From Acanthochromis polyacanthus (Eukaryota; Chordata; Actinopteri; Pomacentridae), in contig NC_067118.1 of assembly GCF_021347895.1 (NCBI RefSeq), forward strand, positions 35,209,255-35,273,254: 64,000 nucleotides of DNA, in the 5' to 3' direction. The notes below the pieces were generated by a model. It ran no database searches. It worked only from the letters and a program-made list of their open reading frames with translations, and had not been told where the DNA came from. Position numbers and translations under genes: made by a program. The first letter of the stretch is position 1. Every line of letters begins with the position of its first letter. Positions 46,801 to 58,195 of this stretch are shown in pieces.

Positions 46801-49170
46801 CTTTAATTATCGTTTTTGTTGCCAGCTGGCACAGTCCCAGATTGTCTAGTAACACTGAGCAGTGCTGAAGTGAAGTGTGGTGGTATGGCATCTTTACCAG
46901 AATAAAAAGGGCTCTCTCCTGAACAACGTTAGTTATGTAATTGAACATGTCTATTAAACTAAGTCACATAGCTCCAGTTCTATATTCGGCTGCAAGCGAC
47001 CGGAGGAGCAACAGTTTAACTGTTCGTGCTCTGCATGAATAGTTAAACTTTAACTGATGTTTATTACAGTTAATATAATTAGCCATGTTGCAATAATATC
47101 AAATAATCAATAAATCCCTTATCTGTGTGTACATATTTATTCATATGGATATAAATGTTGTATTGTAGGTAATAATGAACACTGAACAACAAATGTCATC
47201 CTCTCTTATTTTCCTTTTCCAAGACATATTAGTGTTTTATGCATTTATTATGATGATAATGTCCATGTTAATTATAAAATTAATCAGCTTGGTGGGTTTT
47301 ACAACAAGGGTTTGTCAATAAGGAAATTAGCATAGAAGGAACAGTGTTTATTTTACAATGTTTGCAGTTTTAGTCTCGCTTGCAGACTAAGTGTGACTGA
47401 CTTTAGGTCTCAAGTTAAAAAGCCAAAGTTAAAGTAACAGTCCAGGCGTGCTGCCACAGTTTTTACCCAAAAAACACTACACTATAGGCATCCTATACAG
47501 CACTACAGTTTAGACAGCTCACATCCTTCCATCCTTTATGTGTTTAAGGGGTCGATTCTTCTCCTGCCATAATTTGAGTCAGTAAAATTTCACAGATATC
47601 CACGCTTATTGAGATGTTGGCTTCATGTCACTTCCTCATGCTAATGCTAATCACAAATACAGTAATATGTTAACTAAAACGAGCACTTCTAATAATCAGA
47701 TATTTGTAACTGGAAATGTATGAGGTACAGATTAAAATTTATCACTAAATTAATCAACCCATATAGCTATAAAAATAAATATCTTCAGGCCAGATACAGA
47801 AACCCCTTTAACAAAATCCTGAGATACAAATAAGAAAGGAACTAATTGTTTAGCTTCTATGTATTATGCCACTAAGGTGACACAGATGGGTGAGAGAATT
47901 AATGTAAATATGCTCTAAAATTGATACTTCTTTTTAAAATGTGCATATGCTGTCTTTAGTCTGTATGATTTAAGAATAAATAAAGCATTCTCAATAGTGT
48001 TTCTTGTAACTACATCACCATTTACAAGGTAGACTGTCTAATTTACAATCCTGGGGTCAGCGAACACAACACTAGCTTAACTCCATCCAGTATTAATAAG
48101 TTGTTTGACCCAGTGTTTGTGTCATTTCGTTATGTAGCCATTGACGTCTTTAGCTAATTAAAATATGGTTATTTCGTTCCTGTGTAAAACACAACATGCA
48201 CCATTTGTGTCAGTTTTGAAGTGACAACAAGATGCAAGCTGCCAGAGATGCACGTATTATTGATATTTTAACAAAAACCGCTACAAATAGCAGTATGTAA
48301 TAACAACTATTATATAATTTTCGAATAAATAAACCTGCCCAATTTCTTGCATTTTTTTACTGTACGTTTTGCCGTTTTACACTATCGCACTCCTAGTTAC
48401 CATTGGCATAGTTCAATATTCATTTCACAGCAACATCATCGCATTTTGTGCAGCTTATTGTAAACTGTTATTCTCTCTCACACACACACTGTAATACACA
48501 CATACTGAATTGCACATACAAATACACTGGTGCTAACACAGGGAAAGCTGTAACTCAGCTTCAAAGGGAAACCTGAGAGGGTCATGAATAATCACAGACA
48601 TCTTTGTCTGCGGGGGAAAACAGCACTGTCCATCTGCCCTCCATACACATATGAACACTAGTTCATATGGCTTAAGCTGTTTTTAGCATCGGCAATGAGT
48701 GCATTACTGGGTCTGAAGGATATATCAGCAGGGACTATTTCCACTTTAAGCTCCAAACAAGATATCATCAGTTTTTCCAGCCAGAAAATGAGTAAAAATG
48801 AGTTAGAAACTTATTCTTGATGTTAAAACTGAACAAAAGAGGAAAAGCTATGACACAAATGCCCCTTTAGTCTGAGAGTCTCACTCTGACAGACAGTTTA
48901 GCTCACAGGCAAGTCATGAAACACTGTAAACAGACAGATTCAAATGTAGATTAAAAGCCCAAGAAGCGACTTGTGTAATGCAAAGGAGCAGTACCTAAAA
49001 AATGATATACACCACACAAAAAGAATCAGTCTAGATGTGCAGGAATTTTAGAGTTTAGCCAAGAAACGATGCCAATAAGTTCATTTTCTCTTGGTTGTTG
49101 AAAGGAAGCAAACATGGGCCAAGTTTTTAGTTTCTTCTTTTATCTTTAAATTACAAAGCTGATGTTTACA
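43831..49170. other. Gene-free region
   Basis: I find no coding exon or transposon. A pyrimidine tract occupies 44142-44240. A less repetitive AT-rich stretch at 44690-44800 (AAATTAGCATAATCCAAATA) has the look of a conserved non-coding element, but this is only an impression. Confidence 0.4.
44142..44240. repeat. Pyrimidine-rich low-complexity tract
   Basis: Nearly pure C/T on the plus strand (CTCTCTCTCTCTCG, TCCCTGCCTCCCTATC). It causes spurious open frames. Confidence 0.8.
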
Positions 49171-49175
49171 GAGCA

Positions 49176-49206
<31 letters not shown>

Positions 49207-49215
49207 TATATAATT
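49171..49215. repeat. (TA)n microsatellite
   Basis: ATATATATATATATATATAC followed by ACATATACATATATA. Confidence 0.85.
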
Positions 49216-51970
49216 TTAGTTGGGCTTTCAAGAAATGTGCTCTGAATTATCCTGCATTGACGAATTTGACGCAAAGACAAAACACAGGACCTGTTGAGAT
49301 GTCATGTTAGATGTACAGCCAGATTGCTGCATGGAGGAAAACGCTGTCCGCTCCCCTCAGGCACACACCGGCTGTAAAACTCAAACTTAAAAAAAGTTTC
49401 ACATTTTTAACCTTTTTTTTTAAACACCAACTTTACTCGCTTACTTCTACTTCGAGCTTAACTTTCTGGATACATTTTCTTATCTTGTTCTTCTTTGTTA
49501 AAGAGCCACAGAAATGAGCTGACTTGTCACAACCATTTGGTAACAACATTACATTTTCTTTACATTAAATCGGATCAAATTAACACAACAGACTTAACAA
49601 GGCTGACCATATATCTATATGACATTGTTGGAGTCTCTGGTGTGTAATGTTTGTTTGTGTGCGTAAATATTGGTTCGCAGTGACATTCCTCCCCTGTCAA
49701 AGCCCGAAAGGAATTCCCTTGTAGGAGTGGCAAGCATGAGGTCTGTGTTTAGCACACACGCTTGCTTGCTTGCTTGCCTGCACACACACAGACTCACACA
49801 CACTCACACAATTACAAATATGCATATCAGAGTTAAAAAAAACTGATCAGTAGCACTTCTTTACAAGCAGCAGGCCCCACCCAGACATAAGGATAACCTC
49901 AGCAGCGTACTTCATGTTGGACATTGGAGCTCATCAGAATCTACAAGTCTTTTGAGGGTTGTGTAACATGAGTGGAGAGAAAGACAGATAGAAAAAGAGG
50001 GGGAGAGAGATAGACAGAGAGAGAAAGACAAGGTAACCTGATGTCCCAGGAGATTTCTGGACAGTAAACGGGTTCCCATTGAAGTTTGGAGAACCCCCAC
50101 TTTTTTTTCCTCCTTACTAATCCTCACCTCTATTCTCTCTGTCTCTCTACACCCTGTCCTCTTCCATTCACCCTCTCCATCTGCATATACCTGGAAAACT
50201 ACTGTGCCTGACTCCAAATTGAAAAGGAGCACAGAAACACCCACATTAGCCACATTATCTTGTTAAATTTTTTACAGTAGCTCCTGTGTGTTGCAGTCAG
50301 CTGGAATTTTCTCCCCTCAACAGAGGACTAAGTGGGTGCTGCTGAGCCCAATCTCAATTCACAGGCTCCACTTTCACTTAATGACAGGTATGAAAAAAAA
50401 AACTTTAAGGCACTTTTTATTTTCCATAAGATGAAGTTTTTTCTCTGACCTAAATGGGCACACCAACCCCATACATTTACAGCATGATTAATTAGTTTTT
50501 AAAGAACAAGTTAGAACTCACCACTCTAGTAATAATCCTCCTTCTCTCTCCCCAGTGAGTGAAAACTTCCAACAGAAAGTCTGCTATATTCCACCTCACT
50601 CTCTCCAGGCAAGGGGTAGAATTATCCCACACTCCAAATCCCGCTCCTGCTTTTAAAACTGTGAATCCAGGTCTCGGGCCATTCACTTCTGTCTGTCTGC
50701 CTACCACACTCTTTGGGAAATGGATTGTTCTAAAAGTTTAGTGAAAGCAGTCCCAAAGCTGCTCCCTCCCTCCTGTGGGGCTCACAGCAGGTCCTAGTGC
50801 CTACCCTTTCCATATGCTTCCGTGACCAAAAAAAAAAATGCTGCTCGTAAACGCACACCTAGCTACTGTCATTCATGTTTACCTTCCATTCATAGTTTCA
50901 TTCATGTGTGTCTCTTTTGCATAAAACAGTGGAAGCCAGCTTTGTTTGACTCCAGCGTCTGTGCGTGTGAGACTTGACGTCACCTGTAAGGTCAGGTTTT
51001 GCCCTTTGCTGCGAGAGCTTCTTAGCGTTGTTGTTCCCACACCTGAGTCATTGCTCGCTGAGCATAGATATCTTTGGAGATAGACTAAGTGGTGCAATGT
51101 GTCCCAATACATGTGGTTAACCACCAACGTGATTATGAAGGCAACGCTTGGTTGAACAACTCATCGACCATTTCAGAGATGTTGTGCATTGCTGCCATTT
51201 TCTAAAAGTTGATATTGCAAATATGCACTTGATCCTGCAGTTCAAACAGTAGATGTGTATAGTCCAGTGAGACTCAAGAGACTCACAAGAATAGAACTTT
51301 GATGGTCTGTTGCAAACAGGAATCCGTCTCTGCTACTTGTCAATGGCAAATGGAGAGAAGAAGAGGGGAAATAGAGCAACCAGAGGAGTGAAGCCATGCA
51401 ACTGTGATATCCCCTCACCCTGGTAGCTGTCAGCCACACCCTGCATTCAGCAAGGCCTCCAGGCTCCAGTATCACAACAGTTTCTTTCTGACTCTTCTCC
51501 CCCTTTCTTGTTTATGCATCTTGATTTTCCAATCTCTTGGTCGAGCCTTCTCACCCTCTTTCTGGTTCTGTGTGTTTCTCTGTTTCACGGCTTCTCTCTG
51601 ACCTGAACCGTATCATTGTCAGAGCCCCTGGCGCTGAGCAGACAGACATCCTACCCATCTCCTCCGACAGACAGAGAGAGGGAAAAAGAGAAAAAATTAG
51701 AGAAAGGAAGGATTGTGTGTCAGTGTCATCCCTTTCTCTTCCTCTTGGGAAACTGGAATTCCATTGGTTTTAGAAGAAAATAACGATGCTATGTCGGTGT
51801 TAATGAGAAAACTTTATTAGCTGCAAATGGGCCTTGAAAGAAATAACACAGGTGAAAATTTGAGACGAATCTCACTCTGCTGAAGAATTTTGACCTCCAC
51901 TTTTGAGTTCAAACCCTAGTGGGCATTTCCCTAGAGGTGGCATGGCTCTTTTGAGGCTTTTTGTTTTCTA

Positions 51971-51971
<1 letters not shown>
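49216..51971. other. Gene-free region
   Basis: No exon is recognised. A purine-rich tract at 49974-50035 (GAGAGAAAGACAGATAG) explains the longest open frames here. Confidence 0.4.

Positions 51972-52046
<75 letters not shown>
51972..52046. repeat. (TG)n microsatellite, 75 bp
   Basis: Uninterrupted TG repeat of about 37 units, the longest perfect simple repeat in the window and likely highly polymorphic. Confidence 0.95.
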
Positions 52047-52049
<3 letters not shown>

Positions 52050-53317
52050 CACAAACTAGTGTCACTGTCAAAACTGACTTGGCCCTTGTTATCGAGCCAC
52101 AGTCTGAAAGGGGAAACCCCAGACAATAAACTCTGGCCCTGCACCCCACTCTGGGGTTGGTTAAGGGTGAGAAATCCTGAGGAGGGGTGAAGACTTCGGG
52201 TGGGAGGGTGGAGAAGAGGTCAAGAGTGCCCACATTTCCTCATATTTCAGGCATTTTGAAGCTGGGACTGTGCATGTATGAGTTTAACCATGTTTCAGGC
52301 ATAAATACTGCTTATTTTAAAACATCATTGTCGATCAAGTTTCCTAAAATTTGAATTTGTCTAAACTGTGCATTTTTTTTAGTTATTTATAGCAAATGTT
52401 AGTGAAATGTAAGTGTTCAATAACAACAAATTTGCTGTTTGTGTTTATACATGTATCCTGCCCCTCCCATGGACATAAAAAATGGTTGTTTGCGGTTACG
52501 TCAGGGCATCATGCAGTAAATATGATATTAATCATTATAACAGTGCATGCACATGTGAGCATGGTATAATATCTGGGATGAGTCACAATCCAACCGTACT
52601 GTGTGGTCTTCAATTTTCAGCTTTATAGATTCCAGTCCCAAGCGTGTCCTGGCACTACCACACAGTGCATAATTACTGAGTTGCATTCTGCACAATGCAA
52701 CATCATCTCTATTATCTGCATAACTCAGAACAATATGTGATCATATTTATTTCTATATGTAGCTCATTGCACCAACATAAAATCTGCATCCAAATCTAAA
52801 TAGCTTGGCCGTTTGGATCGAAGCGTTGAACAAAGGGCTAATCCTTAACCACGCTCATTATGTATCTCACTGATATGTGAGGGAAGTGGTTGGACAGGTT
52901 TCTCCCAGGCACAAAGACACTGTTCAGGGACACACTTTTCCTATGACAGACGCATGCTCGAGGTGAAGCACATGTCCCCATTCATCTCAATCATTCCAAG
53001 AATGATGTCATGCTTCTCTGAACTTGAGCGTCACATGTCAGCGTGCGTTGGTGATCGATGTGAGTGCAGAAGTAGACGCTACATGGCATGTATGACTTAA
53101 AAAGTCAGTTTACAGACAGTAGAAGAAGGTTATCACATATTAGGTGATATCTAGCTATGTCCTTGGATTTTATATGCCAGAGCTTTGAGGTATCTGTCAC
53201 TGAGATTTAGGATTATGGTGTTTAGGTTGCTAAAAGCATTTGAAAAATCTTTGATAAATTAATCAACAACATTTTCGGTCATCCACAGATTGCTTAGTGA
53301 ACTTTAGCAGTGTAACC
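52047..53317. other. Gene-free region
   Basis: No exon or repeat is recognised. The stretch 52640-52800 is complex, AT-rich and non-repetitive, as conserved non-coding elements often are, but this cannot be tested here. Confidence 0.35.
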
Positions 53318-53825
53318 GCATTGCATTCTAAAAAATATTTACTCCCCTCTGAATTTTTCCTCTTTTATTGCTTTTTAACTTTGAAAAAAAATGCTCAAAT
53401 CAAACCAAAAGCTGTAACCCAACACCAAAAAGCAAAAGACAAAAAGTGAAAATTAATTTTTTAACAAAGCAGCGTCAATAATGAAATATTGAAAATGTAA
53501 ATTAAGTGATTGCATAAGTTTCCATTCCTTTTACAATAGTTCAACTAATTGAACACAGGTGCAGCCAACTGTTGCTGGAAGTCACACAATTAGTGAAATG
53601 GAGATCATCTGAGAGCAGTCTCAGGTGATAATCTGGAAGGTTTCAGTTAGCGGTGAATCGGTACTCCTGGCTATAACTTCACCAGGAAGACAAAAAAATT
53701 CACTCCAAGTAACTTAGTGAAAATGTTCCAAAGACCGTACGTTGGGGTGTGAACCAAGAAATTGTTCAAGTCAGTGAGTATCCCTTAAAGGACAGCTAAA
53801 TTTATCATTGAGAACAGAAGAATAC

Positions 53826-54408
53826 TAGCCTAGTCACGCTACACCCATGTTTCTGACGGCACAAGGGTCTAGGGAAGCTCGACAGGGAGGGAGGCGGGCT
53901 AAAAGGTTGTCTATCAAATCCCTCTGCAGCAATTGGGTAGGTATACAACCAATCAACGCAACGAATAGGCTGACGTAGTTCCTAGAGCACCGGCGGATTG
54001 TGGCTAAGTCCCGTTCGCTTCCCAACCAGCAGAGCCGCGGAGCCAACTGGTATATTAAGGATTTGCCATATCCCGTCGGCATAAGTCCAAATACGTCTTT
54101 CTTCTCAATGAAACACTTCAGTGCCGTCCTTTGTTTATCTTTCAAGTTGAATTTTAGCTTCAAATCTTTAAGGGCTGTGGCCAAAGCCGAGTCGAAAGAT
54201 AACTGTTTATTGTGCGCCGGTTGTTTCTGTCAGAATTGTCACGCCTCTGTCGTCACTTCGTTACGCCCGCCTTCTGACTCTACACTTCATGGTGATTCGT
54301 CCAGCCAGTTTTAGAAGCATCCAGCCTCGAGCCTTATGGAGGGTAACTAGACCCACCCTGGCAGAGAATTAAATTTGTTGCCGTGGGTTGTCTAGCGCGG
54401 CTAGGCTA
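53826..54408 (-). mobile_element. Inverted-repeat element with RecQ-like helicase fragment, nested in Tc1
   Basis: The 583-bp element is flanked by an exact 9-bp duplication GAAGAATAC (53817-53825 and 54409-54417). Its ends are inverted: TAGCCTAGTCACGCTACAC at the left and, read inverted, TAGCCTAGCCGCGCTAGACA at the right. On the minus strand it carries the first part of a helicase frame. The host Tc1 sequence resumes exactly after the duplication, so insertion happened after the Tc1 arrived. The superfamily is undetermined; a 9-bp duplication fits several cut-and-paste groups such as Mutator-like or IS4EU-like. Confidence 0.8.
53834..54184 (-). pseudogene. RecQ-like helicase N-terminal fragment (transposon-borne)
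   Basis: The 116-codon frame begins MATALKDLKLKFNLKDKQRT and contains FGLMPTGYGKSLIYQLAP, a Walker A motif (TGYGKS) in the RecQ-type context. In RecQ helicases the motif is followed by DEVH and SAT motifs; here similarity ends after about 52 residues, at APRL, and continues into non-helicase sequence (CWLGSERDLATIRRC) up to the element's end. It looks like an internally deleted derivative that kept both ends of a larger helicase-coding element. An active enzyme is impossible. It is not a host gene exon: no splice sites and fully inside the inverted-repeat unit. Confidence 0.65.
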
Positions 54409-55320
54409 GAAGAATACAGCATGTGCGGAAAACTGCTAGAGCAGGTCATCCTAAAAACTGAGTGACTGCAAGAAAGAGAGCAATGAAGGAGGCCTCTAAG
54501 ACATCTATGACTGCTCTGAAGGTGTTAAACGCTTCAGTAGCAGAAATGGCAGAAACTGGTGCCTGTCTTTCACCAGTCAAAGCCTTATGGGAAAGTGGCA
54601 AAGAAAGCTATTTGTGAAAAAAACTCATGTTAAATCTCAACTAGTTCAACAGAGTGCGGAAGACCCTGAAGTCAAATGGAAGAAAGCCCTTTGGTCTGAT
54701 GAGACTCAAATTGAGCTTTGTGTGGTCATCAGACTTGACATCATCCCCACCTTGAAGCATGGTGGTGGCATCATCATGACGTGAGGATGCTTCTCAGCAG
54801 CTGGCTGTGGAGGGCTCATAAAGGCAGAGGGAAAAATGAATGCAACAAACTATAAGGCAATCCTGGAAGATGACCTGACACAGGCTACAAGGGAACTGCA
54901 ACTTGGGAGAAGAGTTGTTTTCCACCAAGACAATGACCTGAAGCATACAGCCAAAGCTACACAGAAATGGTTTAAAGACAACAAGCTTGATACTTTGGAG
55001 CGGCCAAGTCAAAGTCTAGACCTCAATCCAATAGAGAATTTGTGGCTGGACTTGAAAAGAGTGGTTTATTTATGATCCCTGTGCAGCTCGATAGATAGTT
55101 TTGCAAAGAAGAATGGGAGAAAATTGCAGTGCTCACTTGACTGATTTTTTGAAGAAGTGAAATTATTTTGTCAAAATCTGTTTTCACTTTGACATAAAGG
55201 AATCTTTATTCTTTTCAAAAAAGAAGCCAAATTATACTGACCATGACTCAATGTTGAAAATGACTGTAATCTAAGGGAAAAACATCCAAAAGATGTAAAT
55301 ACTTTTAATAGGCACTGTAA

Positions 55321-57980
55321 TATCAGCTGTAAAGGTAGATGGATGGGTATTTTGCGTCACATCATGACTTTGACCCTTCCAGTCAAGAAAATATTCATTT
55401 TAGTTCAACATTATTCGCAATATGACCAGGTACAAAGAAACACTGCAACAAATAAGAAGACAGCAAAATGGATGAATTTACGTGCACCCATTACATAACA
55501 ACTATTACACTTTCTGACTGCCTTAATTCATCTGTGATGCAATGGGCATTAGAAGATCCTACATAAAACATTCTAAATCATAATTTCTTTTCTGCATAAG
55601 CTTTGCTCAGATGCATTAATAATCTTTCCTGTAACATTTCCTGTTGCATCCATCCTTACGGTTCCTTAATAGCCAGTGAAAACCTACCAAAGAATTAGCC
55701 ACTGATTGACATTTTCTGTCCCAGTTATCCATATGTCAGGGGAAAAGAAAATGAATGGCTTAATTTCACCTGAATTAGCCACTGATTGACATTTTCTGTC
55801 CCAGTTATCCATATGTCAGGGGAAAAGAAAATGAATGGCTTAATTTCACCTGCACCTTTGTTGACTGTGTGTACCTATGCTTGTATGCGTGCGACCGTGT
55901 CGCCCTTCGAGGCAACTGAATGGCCGTTCCTCGGTGCATTGTTGAGTTACAGGGCTCGTCCTCCTACACCCTCATCATGGCCTTGTGCTGACGCATCCCA
56001 GAAGCCTCTTCACTCATTGACTCTTCTGTCCCCTTCCTCCCACGGCCCCGCTATGCAGAATCCTGCTATTGTCCCACCAAGGACGGACTGCGCTGTACAC
56101 AGTCTAGCAAACAGCCACTCATGCAGACTACACAACATGCACAGTATGTACAGATGGATCCAGAGCGACGGTAAAAGCTCACCTGAACGTATAGGAAAGA
56201 AACAGCAGAGTGAACATCCTTTGCTGAACAATATCAAGCAGGTTTTCACAAGCTGAATAGTTTTCCAGTTGTTCCCACAGTTTCCTCTAAAAGCCCTAAT
56301 CTCCTCTCAGTGGAAACCGAGCACTTCATTAAACCCAAAGTCCCTGTGTGTGTTTATGTGTCCCTGTGTCTGTTGCTGTGGTTCTGCGTCCTGGGTAAGT
56401 AAGTGTATTAACCTTTAGCCTCTCTCACCATTGTTTTTGCGACATGCCCCACTGCTACTGAAACCCATTCCCAGCGATTTTGGCGAAATGTTAAATCTAC
56501 CAACATCTTGTCTTAATTTCAAATCTGGGTCGGTGCCAAAGTCAAGGGATGAGAGCCTATCTTCAGATCGTACGCTGTAGTGCCTCCCGCTGTAGAGACG
56601 ACACTGTTATTGGCTTCCTGACTCTCACAGCCAAGCAATTTTAAACTCTCAGATATTAAAACATATACCTTTGCATCCTCTTAATTCTAGCTTCTTCTGC
56701 TGCTTTCTGGGGATTAAAGATATATTCACCAGACATCGAAAACAGATCTGGCTTCTAAATATTCTTGATTAATGTTTTTAATTTGGACAGATACATGAAA
56801 CAGGAAGTTTAACTCAGTTTGAGCTGGAGAATTGAAGTCATTTTGTTAGCATTATTGTAATTCCGTGACTATACATCCACGGTCTCCATAGGCTTCTTTG
56901 GTGGCTGCTTGTTTCCCACACACAGAGGGCATTGTGTCCTGTAATGGAACCCCGGCCTCAGGGTCTGTTCCTTCACAGCTCGCAACTCATAGACATGTTG
57001 ACTTAGATCTCTGCTTCAAAATGCACTGCTGTGGTTGGACATCCTTCCCAAAGTGCGTACAGGATATTTCTCATACAGTTTAACACAAACTATCAAAGAC
57101 AGGAGTCAGCAATGGTTTTAATAATCCGGGAGCTGACTCAGAATGCATGGAGCTGCGTACAGTAGATCTCCCATGTGGAAGAAATGTGCAAAAAAGACAA
57201 AAAAAAAGTGAAACCCAGGAACCAGCTCCGAACAGGAAATCAGTTGGCTCCTGTCCTGATCCACATATCAAAATCAGTTTTGTGGTTCAACATACCAGCA
57301 GGATTCTCCCAGTCATGCCCAACACTCAGAATTTCTGGCAGAATCCAGTTTCCATCAGCATTTCCCATCAACTCCTCTATTTTTTTAATAAAACTATTTT
57401 CATGTTTTCAGACAAATTCCACGGATGTGAGCCACAATGTCTCAAAAACTGTCTCCTTTAACCAAATGAGAAACTTCTGTGACTCACATCCTATACACGT
57501 CACACTGCACTTAATAATTGCTTCCTCTAGTTTTGTCTCAGAATTCTTCCCAGTCACTTTCACTGTACATTTGCGGTCACCAACACTTCATGTCTTCAGT
57601 ATGAGCAGGAGCAAACAGGTTCTTTTGTGGCGTTGCTGACACATACATAGTAAAAACAATGCTTCAACTTAATCACTGCCAGCTCTTAAAATTACACACT
57701 GGAGATATCTGTATTCGTGTCATGACATATTTGGTCTGTTGCGTCATATGGTCCCGTCTGAAGGTTTAGCTCATGTCCACATTAAGCACTGAACTGTAAA
57801 ATGGAATATTCCGAACACCCTGTTAAAGATCAGCTTTATAACGCTGCTTTAATCACAGTTTTTAATTCTAACTGTATGCAAAAAGGGTAATTTGAAGTTA
57901 AAAAAAACACACACAATTTCCGCTTGTATTTCAGTCTCATGTGTCTTCATCTTTTTGTGTCTAATTAGCCTTACCTGCTT
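55321..57980. other. Gene-free region with an 80-bp tandem duplication
   Basis: No exon is supported. The open frames at 55786-56256 and 57175-57639 have no family resemblance or splice context. Confidence 0.4.
55692..55851. repeat. Perfect 80-bp tandem duplication
   Basis: Copy 1 (55692-55771) and copy 2 (55772-55851) are identical over all 80 bases, both starting GAATTAGCCACTGATTGACA. The unit is not low-complexity, so the duplication is recent or an assembly artefact. Confidence 0.95.
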
Positions 57981-57984
57981 TACG

Positions 57985-58195
57985 CTATAGAGGGTTGCAG
58001 AGGTTGGCGACTATCCCAGCTGACTTGGGATGAGGGCCGTGATACACCCTGGACAGGTTGCCAGTCCATCACAGGGCTAACACAAAAACACAAAGAGACC
58101 ATGCACATTTACATCCCTGAACTCCCACTCCAATATGGCCAATTAATCTACCATGCATGTCTTTGGACTGTAGGAGATCATGCTATCCACTGTAG
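57985..58195 (-). repeat. LINE L2-type 3' fragment
   Basis: GACTATCCCAGCTGACTTGG, then GATACACCCTGGACAGGTTG, CCAGTCCATCACAGGGCTAA and CATGCATGTCTTTGGACTGT. These are recognisable blocks of the fish L2-like 3' region, here more complete than the tail at 8622. No reverse transcriptase is preserved. Confidence 0.75.

Larger units (their letters stand above)
53318..55320 (+). mobile_element. Tc1/mariner transposon copy, split by a later insertion
   Basis: The ends are decayed inverted repeats: left CATTGCATTCTAAAAAATAT then TTACTCCC; right, read inverted, CAGTGCCTATTAAAAGTATT then TACATCT. Transposase relics run on the plus strand: TARAGHPKTE near 54440, KALWSDETQIEL near 54690 (first catalytic D), HGGGIIMT near 54760, MNATNYKAILEDDL at 54836, FHQDNDLKHTAKATQKWF near 54930 (second D) and SLDLNPIENLWLDLKRVV near 55020. 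Stops and frameshifts break it. A 583-bp element with its own ends sits at 53826-54408; without it the copy is about 1.4 kb, a normal Tc1 size. Confidence 0.85.

Noticed and set aside
51931..52233. Frames made of His-Thr or Cys-Val repeats
   Set aside because: They are translations of the (TG)n microsatellite.
53834..54184. A host RecQ helicase gene
   Set aside because: The similarity covers only the first ~50 residues and is confined to an inverted-repeat element with its own target duplication.
55786..56256. 156-codon plus-strand frame
   Set aside because: It begins inside the second copy of the 80-bp duplication, shows no family resemblance and has no transcript signals.
57175..57639. 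154-codon plus-strand frame
   Set aside because: No recognisable motif, no splice context and composition like the surrounding non-coding DNA.
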